A stretch of DNA of 64,000 nt from Megascapheus bottae (GCA_024803745.1 JANJXV010000013.1:7254001-7318000), one strand, 5' to 3'; counted from the first letter of the stretch, positions 11,101 to 23,576 are shown. The notes: generated by a model not told the origin, from the sequence alone. A program made the numbers and translations.

Positions 11101-12859
11101 TCTGTAAATATTTTATTTCACTTAGATACTTATCATTTCTTACTTATCCACACAGGTCTCTAAAAGTAGTAAGTGTTAGAATGACCTTTTCTGAAAGGTG
11201 TAAATTGTGAGTTTGATGGATTGGCACAGGGACCATAGGAGATATTCCTTGTAACATCTGACTTCTTTCATTTCATTTTTTCATTTACCTGCTTGAGTCT
11301 ACAAGAAGCCCAACCTTTGCTACACTAATTACCCAAGATGATCTGTTTATAAAGAGAAAATATTTATTTTAGCTCATCTATCTAGAAATTCCAGGGCACA
11401 CCAAATTTTTATAGTGCCTCTCCATCAAGATTATAGGAGAACCTTTTCTTTTTTGTTTTTATAAATTGTTATGAAGGATATGTAAATGTGATTGTCAATG
11501 AATATTTGAGGAAGAAACTGATGTTGACAGAGAAGACAGAGGATACCCAAAAAAGGGGTACAAGACATAGAAAGCAAGGTAGGAGAGTAGGAAAGAGCAA
11601 GTGAATGGCCAATGTAGCACAAGAAATGCTTAGATTTATTAGTTTATCTTTTCTATGAGAGTAATATTGGCTAACCCTTCATAAATGCTAAAATTAAATT
11701 TCAGATGAGCTAACTGAATGAGCAAGAAAAGAGAAGTGTGTTTCACTATGGTTCTGAATTTCATAAAAGATTTTTGGCAGGACCTAAATCACCTGCATTA
11801 TATCACTTTGGTATTCTTGGAGATCTTTGGTTTGCCATTCAAGTATTTATTTGGTTTTTTTATGCCACTTGTCATTACTGAGGAAGGCTGATATATTTAA
11901 GGCAGCGTCCTTCTCTCAGGACTGCAATGTCCACTTGAGATGTGTGTCGGGAGCTGGCCTCATTAGCATCCAGTGCCACAAGTCCCAGAGACAGCTTTAG
12001 GAATGAGTGTGGGACCTGAGCCCAGCCAATTAGAATCAACAAAATCTCCACTTGCTAATGTTTGAAGAAGGGCAGCAATGCATGTAATTTTCTCTCTTGC
12101 TACAAGACTTCGTGCCTCTAATCAAGCTATATTTAAACCTCTGAACTGCCTCTGAAATTTTAATTATGTGAATTAATGGCAATTAATTTATTTTTGGCTT
12201 TAAGCTAGTTTAGCTTGAATCGTTTCTCCCTCCCTCCCCCCTTCCTCTCTCTCTTCCTTTGTGATTATTTCAGTTATAGCATTCCTATTACAAGGAAAAT
12301 CAATATCTTAAAAATACATGCAAGCTCTTCCTCCAAACCTATTGTATAATGACCCAGCTTCTCTGGTCAACTCTAGGATAAACAAGACCACGTGGTATAA
12401 AATATCACATCATGGAGTACAACCCTCCCTCGTCCTTAGCATAGTACTGTCCCTTCTGATGTGCTCGTTATGGGCTAGAGGTCTAACAGGCACTTAAAAA
12501 TATTTTTTCTACTTAATCTCCATAATTAGCTTCTAGGAAAACAGACCTACTATTAGTATAGGTCTGTTAATTTCAAAAGCATATTAACTGGGGCTAGGGA
12601 AGATAAATAACTTATTTCAATTAGAAACTCCAAATTCAAATATCTGTTAAGCTTCAAGAATTGTTCTTTCTGTAGTACTAATTATTCTGCTATGCAATCT
12701 ATTGCTGAAAACAATTTAGTGTCTAAAATTACATTTATAGCAAATCAGGAATATTGATATTGGGGGATTTTTATTCTGTTCATTATTTTAGACTGGCTCA
12801 AATAATACTCTAAGTGATCAAATATTATTTTTTCCCCTCTGGTGTTTTTGTGGGGAAAA
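11101..12859. other. Low-copy DNA with possible ancient repeat pieces
   Basis: A TATTTATTTTAGCTCAT piece near 11365 resembles the unassigned repeat at 52378. A pyrimidine-rich tract lies at 12224-12260. Part of 12490-12650 may be a very old minus-strand MIR. It includes an inverted repeat with 10-bp arms (AACAGACCTA at 12540 and its complement at 12559) and a 9-nt loop. Confidence 0.4.
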
Positions 12860-13070
12860 TTTTATTGGCATCTTTTCATTGTACCTTGAGCACAAAAGAT
12901 ATTCTGATTGAAATAGCAGTGACACTGTCAACCTTGAAACAGGCATTTAAAGCCTTTTCAATTCATAAAGATTTCAATGTAGCATGCAGATTTATGATTA
13001 TATTTTTCTATGACAATTAAAATCCATATAAATTACATGCCTATGTTTAGCATTAACCTTCCTTTGTTGG
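12860..13070. other. Low-copy block, conserved-element candidate
   Basis: The block is free of recognisable repeats and rich in ATTA/TAAT and CAAT-type motifs, such as GACAATTAAAATCC near 13013. No open frame of note. Its resemblance to conserved non-coding DNA is an impression from composition only. Confidence 0.3.
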
Positions 13071-13554
13071 GAGCACGGTGCATTCAGCATATTTTCCTGA
13101 ATAAGTAACCCATAGATTCAATACAAATGTACAAAGTGCTATTTAAATATTACATAAGAATAGGCTTCAGAATGTTTCTTTGGATGTATATAGTATGTGT
13201 GTACACACATACACTACACAAAGAGAAATATAATTCAAAATTTAATAATGCTATATGTTACATGATAAATTCATTTCATGTAAAACTTTACATGAACCAA
13301 AAGCACTGAAATAAAGCATACAAAAACACTGTGAGTTTTAACTTATTGCTTCACCAACTTTTGGTTAAATGAGAAATTTAGAAATGATAAATTGTATTTT
13401 AAAATTTTATGACAAACATGCTGCCTATAGTAGTCTAAATAACTATTTCAGATAATTTATAGAAATGCTCAAATGCAATGCTTACTAAAACCTTACTCTT
13501 GGTATTTACTTGATTATTCTCTTAAATGTATATTGAGAAATATACTCTTTATAT

Positions 13555-13700
13555 AATACATAATACATATGTATATTTATAGGTAATATATAATACATAT
13601 ACTATTCATTATGAATTATGAACATATGTGCAATATATAGGCACATATGTATATATGATACATATATGTGTATGCGTGTATGTATGTTTGTATGTATAAT
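13555..13700. repeat. AT-rich TATG/CATA low-complexity tract
   Basis: There are repeated ACATATGTATA-type units with interruptions, then a GTATGTATGT run near 13680. Confidence 0.8.
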
Positions 13701-15317
13701 ACCATATTATGAGAAAAAATACAACAGGCAGAGGAGCAGCAAGCCTTACACTAAACAGGTTGGTCTCCTAGGCTGGGAAGAGAGTCAGTATTTACATACA
13801 CATAGATGTAGAAGCATATCAGAAAGATCTTTGTTGTTTTCCCCTCTATTATTTGAATGAGTAAATTGCTAACTGTGAAAAGAAAGTTAGAGTCAGATAC
13901 ATTATGAATAGTAACATGTTAAGCCGATTCTGATAGGCTCTGACATACCAAAATGAATATTAATAATTTGACCTTGGCATTTTAAGTTACTCTGAACTAA
14001 ATATATATAGCTTTCAATGAAGAAAGAATATATTTAGAAATATTAAGATAACACCATTAATATTGCTTATATTATTGTCATACTAATAAACTGATTTTGT
14101 TTTTTGAAATAATTAAAAGTCCTAAGTAATATTTATATATGCATTTGAACTATTTTATTGTATTCTCAAGACAGGCAACTGGCAAATATCAATCAGATTG
14201 AAATGTAGGCTGTTTTTTATTGTCAATAAGAATTGCTTTATCAAAAAGGAGGTGAAAACAAGTGTGTCAGACTTCCTCATGTAAAAGTATGTCAAAAGCT
14301 TTCTTCTTGTCTTCACTGTCTCTAATAATTACTCTTGGGAATACTAAGGCTCTTGTTTGCACGATGTTGGGTGCTACTCTGCTCTAGAAGCTCACTGGAT
14401 AGCTCAGTATTTTGAGAGACTCCCACTTACAGGATGACTAGAATGGCAGAGGCCAAAGAAAGGAAAGAGATCATCTTCTCCATCCTTCAGTTCATCCATC
14501 AAAGGTTGGGGAAGTACTAGGGATATTGTTGCCTTTTTGATACATTATATTGCCACTGTTTTATAACTGAGTTGACAGGTGATGGACCTTGTTGACTATT
14601 CATTCAGGCACTGTATAAATATATTAAGGAATTACCTACTAGGTACCAAGATGGATCTAAAAAGCCCACCTAAGAATGAAAGGCAAGATCTGCATGCCAA
14701 GAGAACTTAAATCAGAATACTATTTGCTTAGGGGTTTTATGAAGTAGTTCATAAGGAGGAAAGTTTCTTACAAGCGCTCAGAAGTTCCAAAGAAGGCTGT
14801 TGGAATATTAGCTAAGACCCAGATTTTGAGGGAGCTGGTTTCATAATAGGGCAAGAAAGGGAAAGGCATTGAAATATTGCTGAGGAACCAAGTGTTGAGA
14901 TGAAAGAACCTAGTGAATCTTACTTTGTATTATAATCTTTGACTCTGTTCCCTGTGAATGGGTGTTTTATTGAAGCATTGTTGAGCATATAAGCCTTTGA
15001 GGGCTTATATTTACCCATAATAATGCATCAGAACATCTCTATGTTTTTGTCAAAGGTATTAGTTCTAGCATTTGTATCACAGGTAGTATGTATGTATGTA
15101 TATGTGGATGAGGTTTAGTCTGTTTTCTTAGTCTGTTTAGTGGATGCCTACTCAATTTCTCTTAGGTCTCTATCCTTCTGTCTTCTTCCTGTTTCCTGTT
15201 CCTCACATTTAACACCTTTTAACTGGTTATTTTTCTCCTTTGCAGCTTACCTCAGCTAATATAATCAGAGAAAACAGTTTCATCTCCAAATATAACATCC
15301 TGATCCTTGTTTTTAAC
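13701..15317. other. Low-copy DNA
   Basis: Mostly unrecognised. Around 14600-14665, GGCACTGTATAAATATATTA and CTACTAGGTACCAAG resemble an ancient repeat, but too weakly to assign. A short GTATGTATGTATATG run lies near 15090. Confidence 0.4.
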
Positions 15318-15567
15318 TAAAAATATCAAAGCCAGTTATTGGTGGCTCAGTCTAGAAATCTTAGCAACTCAGTGAACAGTGGGCTGAGATCTGCGAATTG
15401 CTGTTCAAAGCAAGCCAGGGCAGGAAAGTCTGTGAAAAACTCTTTCTCTCCAATAATAACTAGTCAGAAAAAGCCAAATGTGGCATTGTGGTTCAAGTGA
15501 TGTAAGACTAGCCTTGAGCAGAAAAGGCTCAACAACAGTGCCCAAGCCCTGACTTCAAGCCCCGGAT

Positions 15568-15570
<3 letters not shown>
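15318..15570 (+). mobile_element. Composite SINE with CA tail
   Basis: The B1-like left half is degraded (TTGGTGGCTCAGTCTAG, GGGCTGAGATCTGCGAATTG). The right monomer has GTGGTTCAAGTGATGTAAGA and GACTTCAAGCCCCGGATCAG. The element passes straight into a CA repeat. Confidence 0.75.
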
Positions 15571-15622
<52 letters not shown>

Positions 15623-15634
15623 CGCACACACACA
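15571..15634. repeat. (CA)n microsatellite on a SINE tail
   Basis: A CA run of about 64 bp, with two CACG interruptions near its end. Confidence 0.97.
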
Positions 15635-15678
15635 AACTCATAGAGCCACCAAATTAATAGAATGTATAAAAATTATAT

Positions 15679-15863
15679 GGCTGGGAGTTTGGCCTAGTGG
15701 TAGAATGCTTGCCTAGCATGCATGAAGACCCGGGTTTGATTCCTTGGTACCACATGCATAGAAAAAAGCCAGAAGTGGTGCTGAGGCTCAAGTGGTAGAG
15801 CTCTGGCCTTGAGAAAGTCCAAGGACAGTGCTCAGACCTTGAGCTCAAGTCCACTGGGGAAAA
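15679..15863 (+). mobile_element. IDL-Geo-type SINE with target-site duplication
   Basis: This is nearly full length. It starts GGCTGGGAGTTTGGCCTAGT with the A box TAGTGGTAGAATG, followed by GGGTTTGATTCCTTGGTACC. The right monomer has GGCTCAAGTGGTAGAGCTCT and GAGCTCAAGTCC. An 11-bp direct repeat, AAAAATTATAT, flanks it at 15668-15678 and 15864-15874. Confidence 0.9.
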
Positions 15864-15879
15864 AAAATTATATATATTT

Positions 15880-17249
15880 CTTCAACTACTGAACTTTTAT
15901 TCTGGCCTTATTCATGGTAATTAATTTAACATCATTATTTTTATTCAAGATTCACAAGTAAGTGTTAAATTCAAAACTATTAAATATATGAAAAATTTCA
16001 TTAAATATCAAGCATTTGCCATAATTGAATATAGTCTTCATAATTTTATTTTATTTTATTTTTTGCCAGTCTTAAATAAGCTGTTATAAATATAGAGAAA
16101 ATGTCTTTTACTATAGGATACTCATTGTAGTTCTTTTTTTCTCATATATAGATAGTCCTTAATAAATATTTCTGTATGTAAAGACCATATCCCCCCCAGA
16201 GACGTTTTTCAGAATAAAATTGTAGGCAGACATTTACATTATCTACATATCCATCTCAAAGCTTGCTTCTAGTTCTAGAAAATCCCAATTCCTATTTCTA
16301 AAGGTATCTGTTTCATTATTTGCTTTCCTAACTTCCCATTTGTTGTAGGTTGATCTCCTTATCACCCTCTGAGTTTGGTGATTGATCCTTAACACTTCTG
16401 ACTTTGACAATATTTACCAAATGCTTACTTTCTAAATGTGATTTGGTCAACTTAAATATTTTGTATGAAGTAAGTAGGGTTTGTGGTTCAAAAGATTTAG
16501 GAGCACACCCACAAGATACATTTTCATAATTAGTTGTTCAACATCTCTCAGGTTTCAACTTAAACCAGACTGGTGGATTGATGCAGGTATGAACTGTACT
16601 GTCAGAATGATTATGCAGATTGCATGTGGCCATCAAATGTGCCTGCATTACCTAGTCACTTCTGTTTCTCAGTGGATAGGCCTTTCGGTTGTTATTCTTT
16701 CTATATATTTGCGACAATACAAATTACATATCATTTTACAATTGTAATAGATTTATAAATGTAAACTATGTCAGTGGTTTATTTTTTATCCCATCTAGGT
16801 ACTGAATTGGGTTTAATTTACAATATACAGATAAATTTTCTGGGACATTTTACTTTATGATGAAAACTTTCAAATCCTTTATAGCATATTGAGATATACA
16901 GGATACTATTGTTAAGTATTATCACTATGCCATGCAATTTCATACCAGAATATTTTTCTCCTTATGCATATTAAGTTTATATTGCCATAGGAGTTTACAT
17001 GAATACATGAATATTTCATCTTATCTTGCCATAAAATGAACAAAAGCAGCATTGAAACTGATGTGTTTTTTACCTTTCATCTGATAGTTATGTTTTCTTG
17101 AGTCTTTGATCTTTCACATTAAAGCATGTTATGTATATATGCCCTCAAAGAGGTTATATAATAGGAATAGTAAACTTTGGGACAAGATATTTGGGTGACT
17201 ACAGAAGTCTGAAATATGTCAGTTTTTATTTGTATGGAAATTGTGTACA
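15880..17249. other. Low-copy AT-rich DNA
   Basis: A short TTTTA run lies at 16044-16062. No gene or repeat family is recognised. Confidence 0.4.
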
Positions 17250-17370
17250 TGTGGAGTTAGGCAGACTTTTCTCTGATTAATTATGTATACAATCCTCTGA
17301 CTCTGTTTCCGTAATGGAAATAAGGATGATGATACCACCAATACTTGTGTAAGTGAAAGAGCTTCACCAC
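17250..17370 (+). repeat. MIR SINE fragment
   Basis: GAGTTAGGCAGAC, CCTCTGACTCTGTTTCC and AATAAGGATGATGATACCAC follow the order of a MIR core and 3' part. Confidence 0.6.
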
Positions 17371-17689
17371 CACATTAGAACAATACTTTCTTCTTTCCAA
17401 ATCCTGCCATCATACTGACATTTATCATAACATAAGCTGTTCAGTTCTCCTGAGCAATAAACCAACTTTAATCAGCTCTATGTTGACACTTTCTTCAGTA
17501 ATTATTCTTTGTATTCTTTTATTACAATAAGTGATTGTTTCTATATCTGACTCCCTTCTAGCTACAACCCCCTCATTACTTTCTGTTGGTGTAAATTCAA
17601 GCAGTGATTTATGGGATATCATTCATGTTTCAGCTACTGTTCTTACTATTTTCTTACATTTATTTATCCAACCAATGTAACTACAGGTT

Positions 17690-17790
17690 AGATGCTTATA
17701 ATGTCTCAGATTAACAGATGAGGAATGAAAGGGCTGACAAATTATATTAAATATTTTTTTCTTCCACACAACACCACACTCTGCACATTG
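17690..17790 (-). repeat. Possible MIR fragment
   Basis: TTAACAGATGAGGAATGAAA resembles the complement of the MIR CATCTGTAAAATGGG segment. The rest is too decayed to be sure. Confidence 0.3.
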
Positions 17791-18224
17791 GGCATGGTAT
17801 TGATTGGAAAACAATGGTGTAGCAAATAATTATTCCTTACAACTTGTTTACTAACTGCTTCAACAGTTATTCAACACCTGTTTATATATGATGGTTAGTA
17901 AGATATGTATAACAATTTGGGATATATATATATATATGTATACTTCACATGACTTGAAAATTAACAAATATTATAACACAATGTATGGTCTGCACGAATT
18001 ATGTGTATCTGTAGTGCATAGCACAATGGTACATGTTCAATAACTAATTTTAAAAAGCTGTATGGTTATTTGATATAGTACCATTTAACAGCCTCAATCC
18101 CTGCCTACTGCCTGCCTAGTCAGTCATTGGCTTGTTATGTGGTTTTCTGTGGAGTATTCTGGTTGTTTGTATTTTGCTCCTTTGTGCTTTACAGGTGTTC
18201 TTCAGATTTGGTTTGGGGTGACAT
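17791..18224. other. Low-copy DNA with a short TA tract
   Basis: A TATATATATATATG tract lies at 17924-17940. Around 18010-18045, GTGCATAGCACAATGG and TTCAATAACTAATTT resemble the 3' end of an old MIR or L2 element. Confidence 0.35.
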
Positions 18225-18800
18225 ATAATATTTACGGAGCACCACCATCTTGTCCTCTGATTGATGATCCCCTCATTTTGGAACTATGGTGTGAATTCAT
18301 TTTGGATTAGAGATGAGAAAGCAGCTACTTACAGAAGGACTTCCCTCACCACTCGTTTCTGCTGCTGATTTATTCTGCCTTTCTCATTTTAAAATAGGCA
18401 TTATCCCGGGAAATTGAGATAAGCCACCATGAACTTTATTTTATCCTTTTTAAAAACTCTGGTGTTTGGAGAAGAAAGCCACCATGGAGATTCAAGCGTC
18501 CTTGCCCGGCAAGGAGAAAATGAAAGTGATTTGTAAATGCTAACACATCCATTTAAGGGGGCAAAGAACCAAAGGATTCAACAAAGGTCATGGTGGGCAT
18601 TCTCTCTGTTTATCTTCATGAATGTTTCAGAGAAAGACATAAATGGGGAATTAATCATATGTGCTATTCAAACCAAATTGGAAAAGATAACAAACAGGGG
18701 ACAGGTGGGAGGGGGAAGTGTAACTGATTTGATCTGAGAGGGGAAAAGACAAAGCCTGATTTAACTGAAAGCTTAGGCATGTAGAGCATCATTACTCAGA
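18225..18800. other. Low-copy block of mixed composition
   Basis: This block is less AT-rich than its surroundings and has no recognised repeat. It includes GCCACCATGG at 18478-18487, which opens only a 19-codon frame. Confidence 0.35.
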
Positions 18801-19010
18801 AACAGAGGATACAAATGTAATTTTCTGTACTGTTTTTTTTGCCCTTTTTCTTACTTGTGATCAGGTATTTTCCAGATGAGGTCAAAGGCTCCTGGTGACA
18901 TATCCCATTCCTTGCCATTTTTGTTTTACATGCCTACTCCTTCAGCTTACAGATCCCCTGGGCTGGGGTCAGGCATGAAAGGGGAGAGTAAGTAACAAGA
19001 AATATACTTA

Positions 19011-19208
19011 TTTTTTTTTTTTTGCCAGTCCTGGGCTTGAGCTCAGGGCCTGAGCACTGTCCTTGGACTTTCTCAAGGCTAGAGCTCTACCACTTGAGCC
19101 TCAGCACCACTTCCGGCTTTTTTCTATGTATGTGGTACCGAGGAATCGAACCCGGGTCTTCATGCATGCTAGGCAAGCACTTTAACCATTAGGCCAAACT
19201 CCCGGCCC
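19011..19208 (-). mobile_element. Young IDL-Geo-type SINE with perfect target-site duplication
   Basis: This is the best-preserved copy in the window, from the poly-T tail to GGCCAAACTCCCGGCC. It keeps CpG-containing sites that older copies have lost, such as TGGTACCGAGGAATCGAACC. The flanking repeat GAAATATACTTAT is perfect at 18999-19011 and 19209-19221. Together these indicate recent retrotransposition. Confidence 0.95.
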
Positions 19209-19544
19209 GAAATATACTTATTATGTATGTAATTGTAGCTCCTCTATACGTCATCTTTACAATACTATTATTTTTTTTAAAAAAAATATGTACCTTACAA
19301 CTTCCATAAACCTCATTCCAAAACAAACAAAAACCAACAGATTCACTTGGAACTCCTCAGATCTTTCGAACAAGATAGAAATTATTTCCATCATATTGCT
19401 GAAGCAGGTTCAAAAAGAATCATAAAAAGAAATGCTAAAATGTCTTTTACTTTAGTAGGCACAAGGTAAAAATGAACTGGTTAATTAATAATGTTCAAAT
19501 GTGCTTATTTATTTTTTAATATCCATTAGGTTATCTTGTATATT

Positions 19545-20160
19545 TATAGATATATTCTAGTTATTATGAACGAAGGAAACCTTTGTAACCTATATTTCTT
19601 TGGGCCTGGTTTACTTAATATGATTTTTTCCAGAGACTTTCCATTTCCTTACAAATGGGGCAATGTCATTATTTCTGATGGAAGCAGAGAATTTCATTGT
19701 GTATATATACAACACATTTTTTTGATCCATTCAACCACTGAGGGGCATCTGAATTGATTTCATATCTGGGCTGTGGTAAATAGTGCTGCAATGAACATGG
19801 TTGTGATGATTTATGGTTACTGGGGTCAATTCCCAGAAGTGGAATTACTGGGTCACAGTGAAGCTCTATGGTTGGGCTTTTGAGGAACTTCCATACTGAT
19901 TTATGGAGTAGCTGAACAATTTTACATTCCCACCAACTGTGTAGTATTGTGCCCTTTTGGCCCTTCAGCATCTGTTATGAGATGTCTTGATAATGGCTAT
20001 ACTAACTGGGATGAGGTGGGATTTCAGTGTTGTTCTGATTTGCATTTCTTTCATGGCCAGGAATGTTCAACATTTCTTCATGTGCCTTTTGGCCATTTGT
20101 ATTTCTTCTTCAAAGAGGTCTCTCTTTAAATCTTTAGTCCATTTATTAATAGGTTTCACT
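19545..20160 (-). mobile_element. L1 fragment: ORF2 C-terminus and start of 3' UTR
   Basis: Read on the minus strand, an open frame at 19971-19669 carries a decayed L1 ORF2 C-terminal segment, with KSVWKFLKSPTIEL followed by DPVIPLLGIDP. Upstream, at 20160-19971, is nucleotide-level L1 sequence with the frame broken. ORF2 normally encodes the endonuclease and reverse transcriptase, and this piece has neither domain. A related 3'-UTR segment lies at 27840-28010. Both ends are truncated and no tail is evident. Confidence 0.85.
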
Positions 20161-20289
20161 AATCAAACAGCACTCTAAGCATTGCAGAGTGAGAGTAAGG
20201 AGGATATTCTTAGGAGAGGATCACAATGGCCAAATAAAATGATGCTTATTGAAAGGAACTCCAAGATGGACACACAAGGTTTTTATTGT

Positions 20290-20485
20290 TTTGTTTTGTT
20301 TTTCCAGACCTAGATCTTGAACTCAGGGCCTGAGCCCTCTTCTTGGACTTTCTCAAGGCTGGTATTCTACCACTTGAGACATACCACTTCTGGCTTTTTT
20401 TCTGTGTACTTTGTACTGAGGAATTTAATGCACTGCTTTGTGCATCCTTGCATGCACTCTATCACTAGACCACACTCCAGTCTAA
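20290..20485 (-). mobile_element. IDL-Geo-type SINE, diverged
   Basis: TCTTGAACTCAGGGCCTGAG and TTCTACCACTTGAGAC are the complement of the right monomer. CTAGACCACACTCCAGTC closes the left monomer. GTTTT units stand in the tail position. Confidence 0.8.
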
Positions 20486-20524
20486 GAGGAGTTTTTCTTT
20501 TGTTTTAAATTATACTGTTTTCAG

Positions 20525-20850
20525 GTATTTCTCTTGTCTTCCTTTTTTCCTCTTTGGTTTTGTCACTGTCTTTGATTTCTCTTCCCTTGGTCTTGTATAT
20601 AAGTTTATCTGATTTGGGGAGGGGAAGAGAAATGGTGAGAGAACATGTGAATCAATTCAACAGTGATACTGACTAGACACTATGTTGAAAATGAACTTTA
20701 CAAGTTGAGGGAGAATGGGGTCAGGAGGAGAATAAGTGGGGGAAAATGAGGGAGAGAGTAACACTGTATGTAAAGAAATGTACGCATTACTTTACCTATG
20801 TAACTTCTCTATCATCACGTTTATAATAAAATTTAAATTAAAAAATAGAA
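20525..20850 (+). mobile_element. L1 3'-UTR end
   Basis: The order is a pyrimidine-rich stretch, CTTGTATATAAGTTTATCTG, a GGGGAGGGGAAGAG purine block, GTAACTTCTCTATCATCACG, TTTATAATAAAA and an A-rich end. The order parallels the L1 tails at 25860-26090 and 35290-35505. It is 5'-truncated. Confidence 0.65.
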
Positions 20851-20859
20851 AAAAACTTC

Positions 20860-21779
20860 CTTCCTGTTATAAAAATGGACTCACTAAGGTAATATGTTCT
20901 CTTCAGTAAGATGTCTGTTTCCAGTATACTCTGCCCTTCACTCTATTATAATATGCCATTGCCTTTAATTCATAATATTGATCTTGATGGAAAAAATGGA
21001 GTGTGGGTGGGGATCTTATCTATATCTTCTCTTAATATACTGTTGTAGTTGGTGAAATTTTGCTTCCTTTGACAAGAAAGTAACTGACAAAGAATGTCCT
21101 AAAAATTCTGCAGAAGTTTGAGGCATGAACTTCAAATGTCAGAACGCCAACACTTGCCTATATGTTTAAGGACTCAATATACCTTTATTTACTCAAAGTA
21201 ATTATCTGGAAACTCCATAAAGCTCAATGACTTAGCTGACTGCAGGACCTCATTATGTGACACCTTACCCAAAGAATGTAATTTGGTCAGAAAGGCTTTG
21301 CAGATATTCACCGTTCTTTGATACAGCATTTATCCCATAGGGGGGAAAAAAACAATGTAAAATGGCTGTGTCGGAACATTTAAGCTGGTGAAATACTGAA
21401 AGTAATATAATTTTGCCTGCATTTGACAATGGATAAACATTTTAAGTAATTCTGTACATATTTATTTCTGAACATAGTGAAATTTCTGAACCTCTGGGAG
21501 TTTCACAGACGGCTGAAAACATGACTTTTCTCAATGCTAACTAGCTATTAAGAAAGAAGAAAAACATAAAGATAAATAATAAATATGTAAATGTAAATAA
21601 AATATGAGTTGTTTAAAATGGAAAACAGAAGTGTTTTCTGGAGTTTAAAAATCATGTACCAATAATTTGCTGTCTACATAGCACTGTCCTTGGGGTTGTT
21701 TGTATTTAAATGCATGTCTAGATGATTCATATGTCTTTGTAAAATAGTGAATGCAGGGAGATTTCCAGGAAAACAAAGA
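20860..21779. other. Low-copy DNA
   Basis: No recognised repeat or gene. Confidence 0.4.
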
Positions 21780-22330
21780 CAGTCCACATGGAAATAATTA
21801 AGGAACAGAGAGGCCATATACTATTAACAATTTTCACTGTTTAGCCACATCTCTGGATTAAGGAAAATAAATTAAAATGAATGCTCATTATTAAGACGCC
21901 AAATATCCCATAATTGGCATTGTTTTTTTTATCTATTTGAATGTGTTTAAATTAGTATGGAACATGTATTTTTTTTGTTCTTCTTTGACCTTGTGCTTCT
22001 GAAGGGACTAATGGATTTTAATAAAACATAGGGTGATAAAATTGCTGAATTTATGGGTTTGGCTGCTCTGCCTTTCTTCCTTGGTAGGCATATTAACCTG
22101 TAAGTGTATATTCTGCCCATTTGTTATGAGAGATTCTAAATGAGTCAATATTGCATCAATAATTCACAGAATAATTCAGCTAGATAATTGTGTTTTATTG
22201 CATTAATGCTTCTAGCTACTTTGGACTAAAGCTTATCTATTGCAATAAAGCAACTTGAACTCATTCTTCTTTACACAAACCTTTGTAATTGTTATTAACT
22301 ATTTTGAAATCATAAGAAGCATAACAAACT
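21780..22330. other. Low-copy block, conserved-element candidate
   Basis: About 550 bp has no recognisable repeat. It is dense in ATTA/TAAT motifs, with ATTGCATCAATAATTCAC near 22150, TTATTGCATTAATGC near 22195 and TATTGCAATAAAGC near 22238. It has no open frame of note. The look is that of developmental non-coding elements, but conservation cannot be judged from one genome. Confidence 0.35.
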
Positions 22331-22594
22331 CAGAAAAATATCATCAAATGAATTTTCTGATCACAAATTTTTGAAGAAAAAAAGAATACTTTTTTCTTCT
22401 TCTTTAAATTCTTCAATTTCCCCTTTTCAGGCTATCTTTAATTTAAAACTTCTCTAAAATTAGGACCTTGCCCATTCAGAATTTCATTGAAATCCCTGCC
22501 AGGAATAGTTGTAAGTATAGTTAAGTGATTTTGATTTTCAAACATTACATGTATTGTCTTCTTGGCTCTTAGACGTAATCAGATACCTCTGGTG

Positions 22595-22662
22595 GTAATT
22601 ATCATGCCACTTTATACCTGAGAAATGTGAGTCACAGAGACAGGTTATTCTTCTTGCCTCAG
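22595..22662 (-). repeat. MIR SINE fragment
   Basis: AATTATCATGCCACTTTATA, then CTGAGAAATGTGAGTCACAG and GCCTCAGG, follow the complement of the MIR core. The fragment stops at the TG repeat. Confidence 0.55.
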
Positions 22663-22664
<2 letters not shown>

Positions 22665-22707
<43 letters not shown>

Positions 22708-22719
22708 CGTGCGTGTGTG
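22665..22719. repeat. (GT)n microsatellite
   Basis: A GT run with GTGC interruptions at its right end. It adjoins a minus-strand SINE-like segment. Confidence 0.97.
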
Positions 22720-23036
22720 GGAGCTGTTCTATGAGAATTTGAATACAGGGCTTCACACTTGCTAGGGAGGTACATTACCATTTGAGTTATGCATCCAGCC
22801 TTTTTGCAAGTAAGTTTTTGAGATAACATCTTGCTTTTATCCAATCCATCTTTGCCCACATTCCTCCTATTTTGTTTTCCTGCTCTGTGGGGATGATAGG
22901 CCTTAGCCAGCATTCCTAGACTTTTCCATCACGTGAGGTTTCATGAACTTTTTTTACCGGCTGGACTTAAACCATGATCCTGCTAATCTTGGTCCCACTG
23001 AATAACTGGGATTACAGGCATGAGCTACTGTGCCTA
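22720..23036 (-). mobile_element. Diverged tRNA-like and B1-like SINE sequence
   Basis: The tRNA-like part at 22725-22800 includes GCTAGGGAGGTACATTACCA. A B1-like complement at 22960-23036 includes GGGATTACAGGCATGAGC. The middle (22800-22955) is unlike the local SINE consensus, so this may be two elements or a different family. Confidence 0.55.
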
Positions 23037-23576
23037 TGTTTGGATTCTGTATCTTATCTCAACTCATACTCAGTGTTTACACTAGTTTTATTCAGAGTGT
23101 AACTTTTGGCTTTTCATTTTGTTTGTTATTTTGTGTCTTATTTTCTCATGAGCATATTCCTATACTGGAAAGAGAAACTGAGTTGCTAAAGTTTTCCCCC
23201 AAATCAGTTCTTTATTAATTCATCACAACCAAATTGTCCCTTTATTCTTGTTAGTAAAAGTATACCCTGATTTCTAGCAGAATTATCTTGTCCAAACTTT
23301 CTTCCTTAAATTTAGGTGTCTACTTCCTACGGTGAATAGAAGTCATTTTACTGAGCTTGATATCCAGTTCTTCTCGGCTAAATCTTGTGTTTTAATTCTT
23401 TGCCAATATCTTTACTACTCCTGTTTGTTTTATGTTGAAGTCATTCAAAATATCCAAATTCTGTTTCTCTTTTGCATATATATAAAATATTTAATATTTT
23501 GGTCCACCTGGTAGGTTGAATACCTTAGCGGATTTGTGCGTATAAAGTGTTTAAAACAATTAATGTACTAATAACA
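23037..23576. other. Low-copy AT-rich DNA
   Basis: No recognised repeat, gene or RNA. Confidence 0.4.

Noticed and set aside
18478..18540. ATG in a strong GCCACCATGG context
   Set aside because: The frame closes after 19 codons and there is no promoter, splice or conservation evidence.
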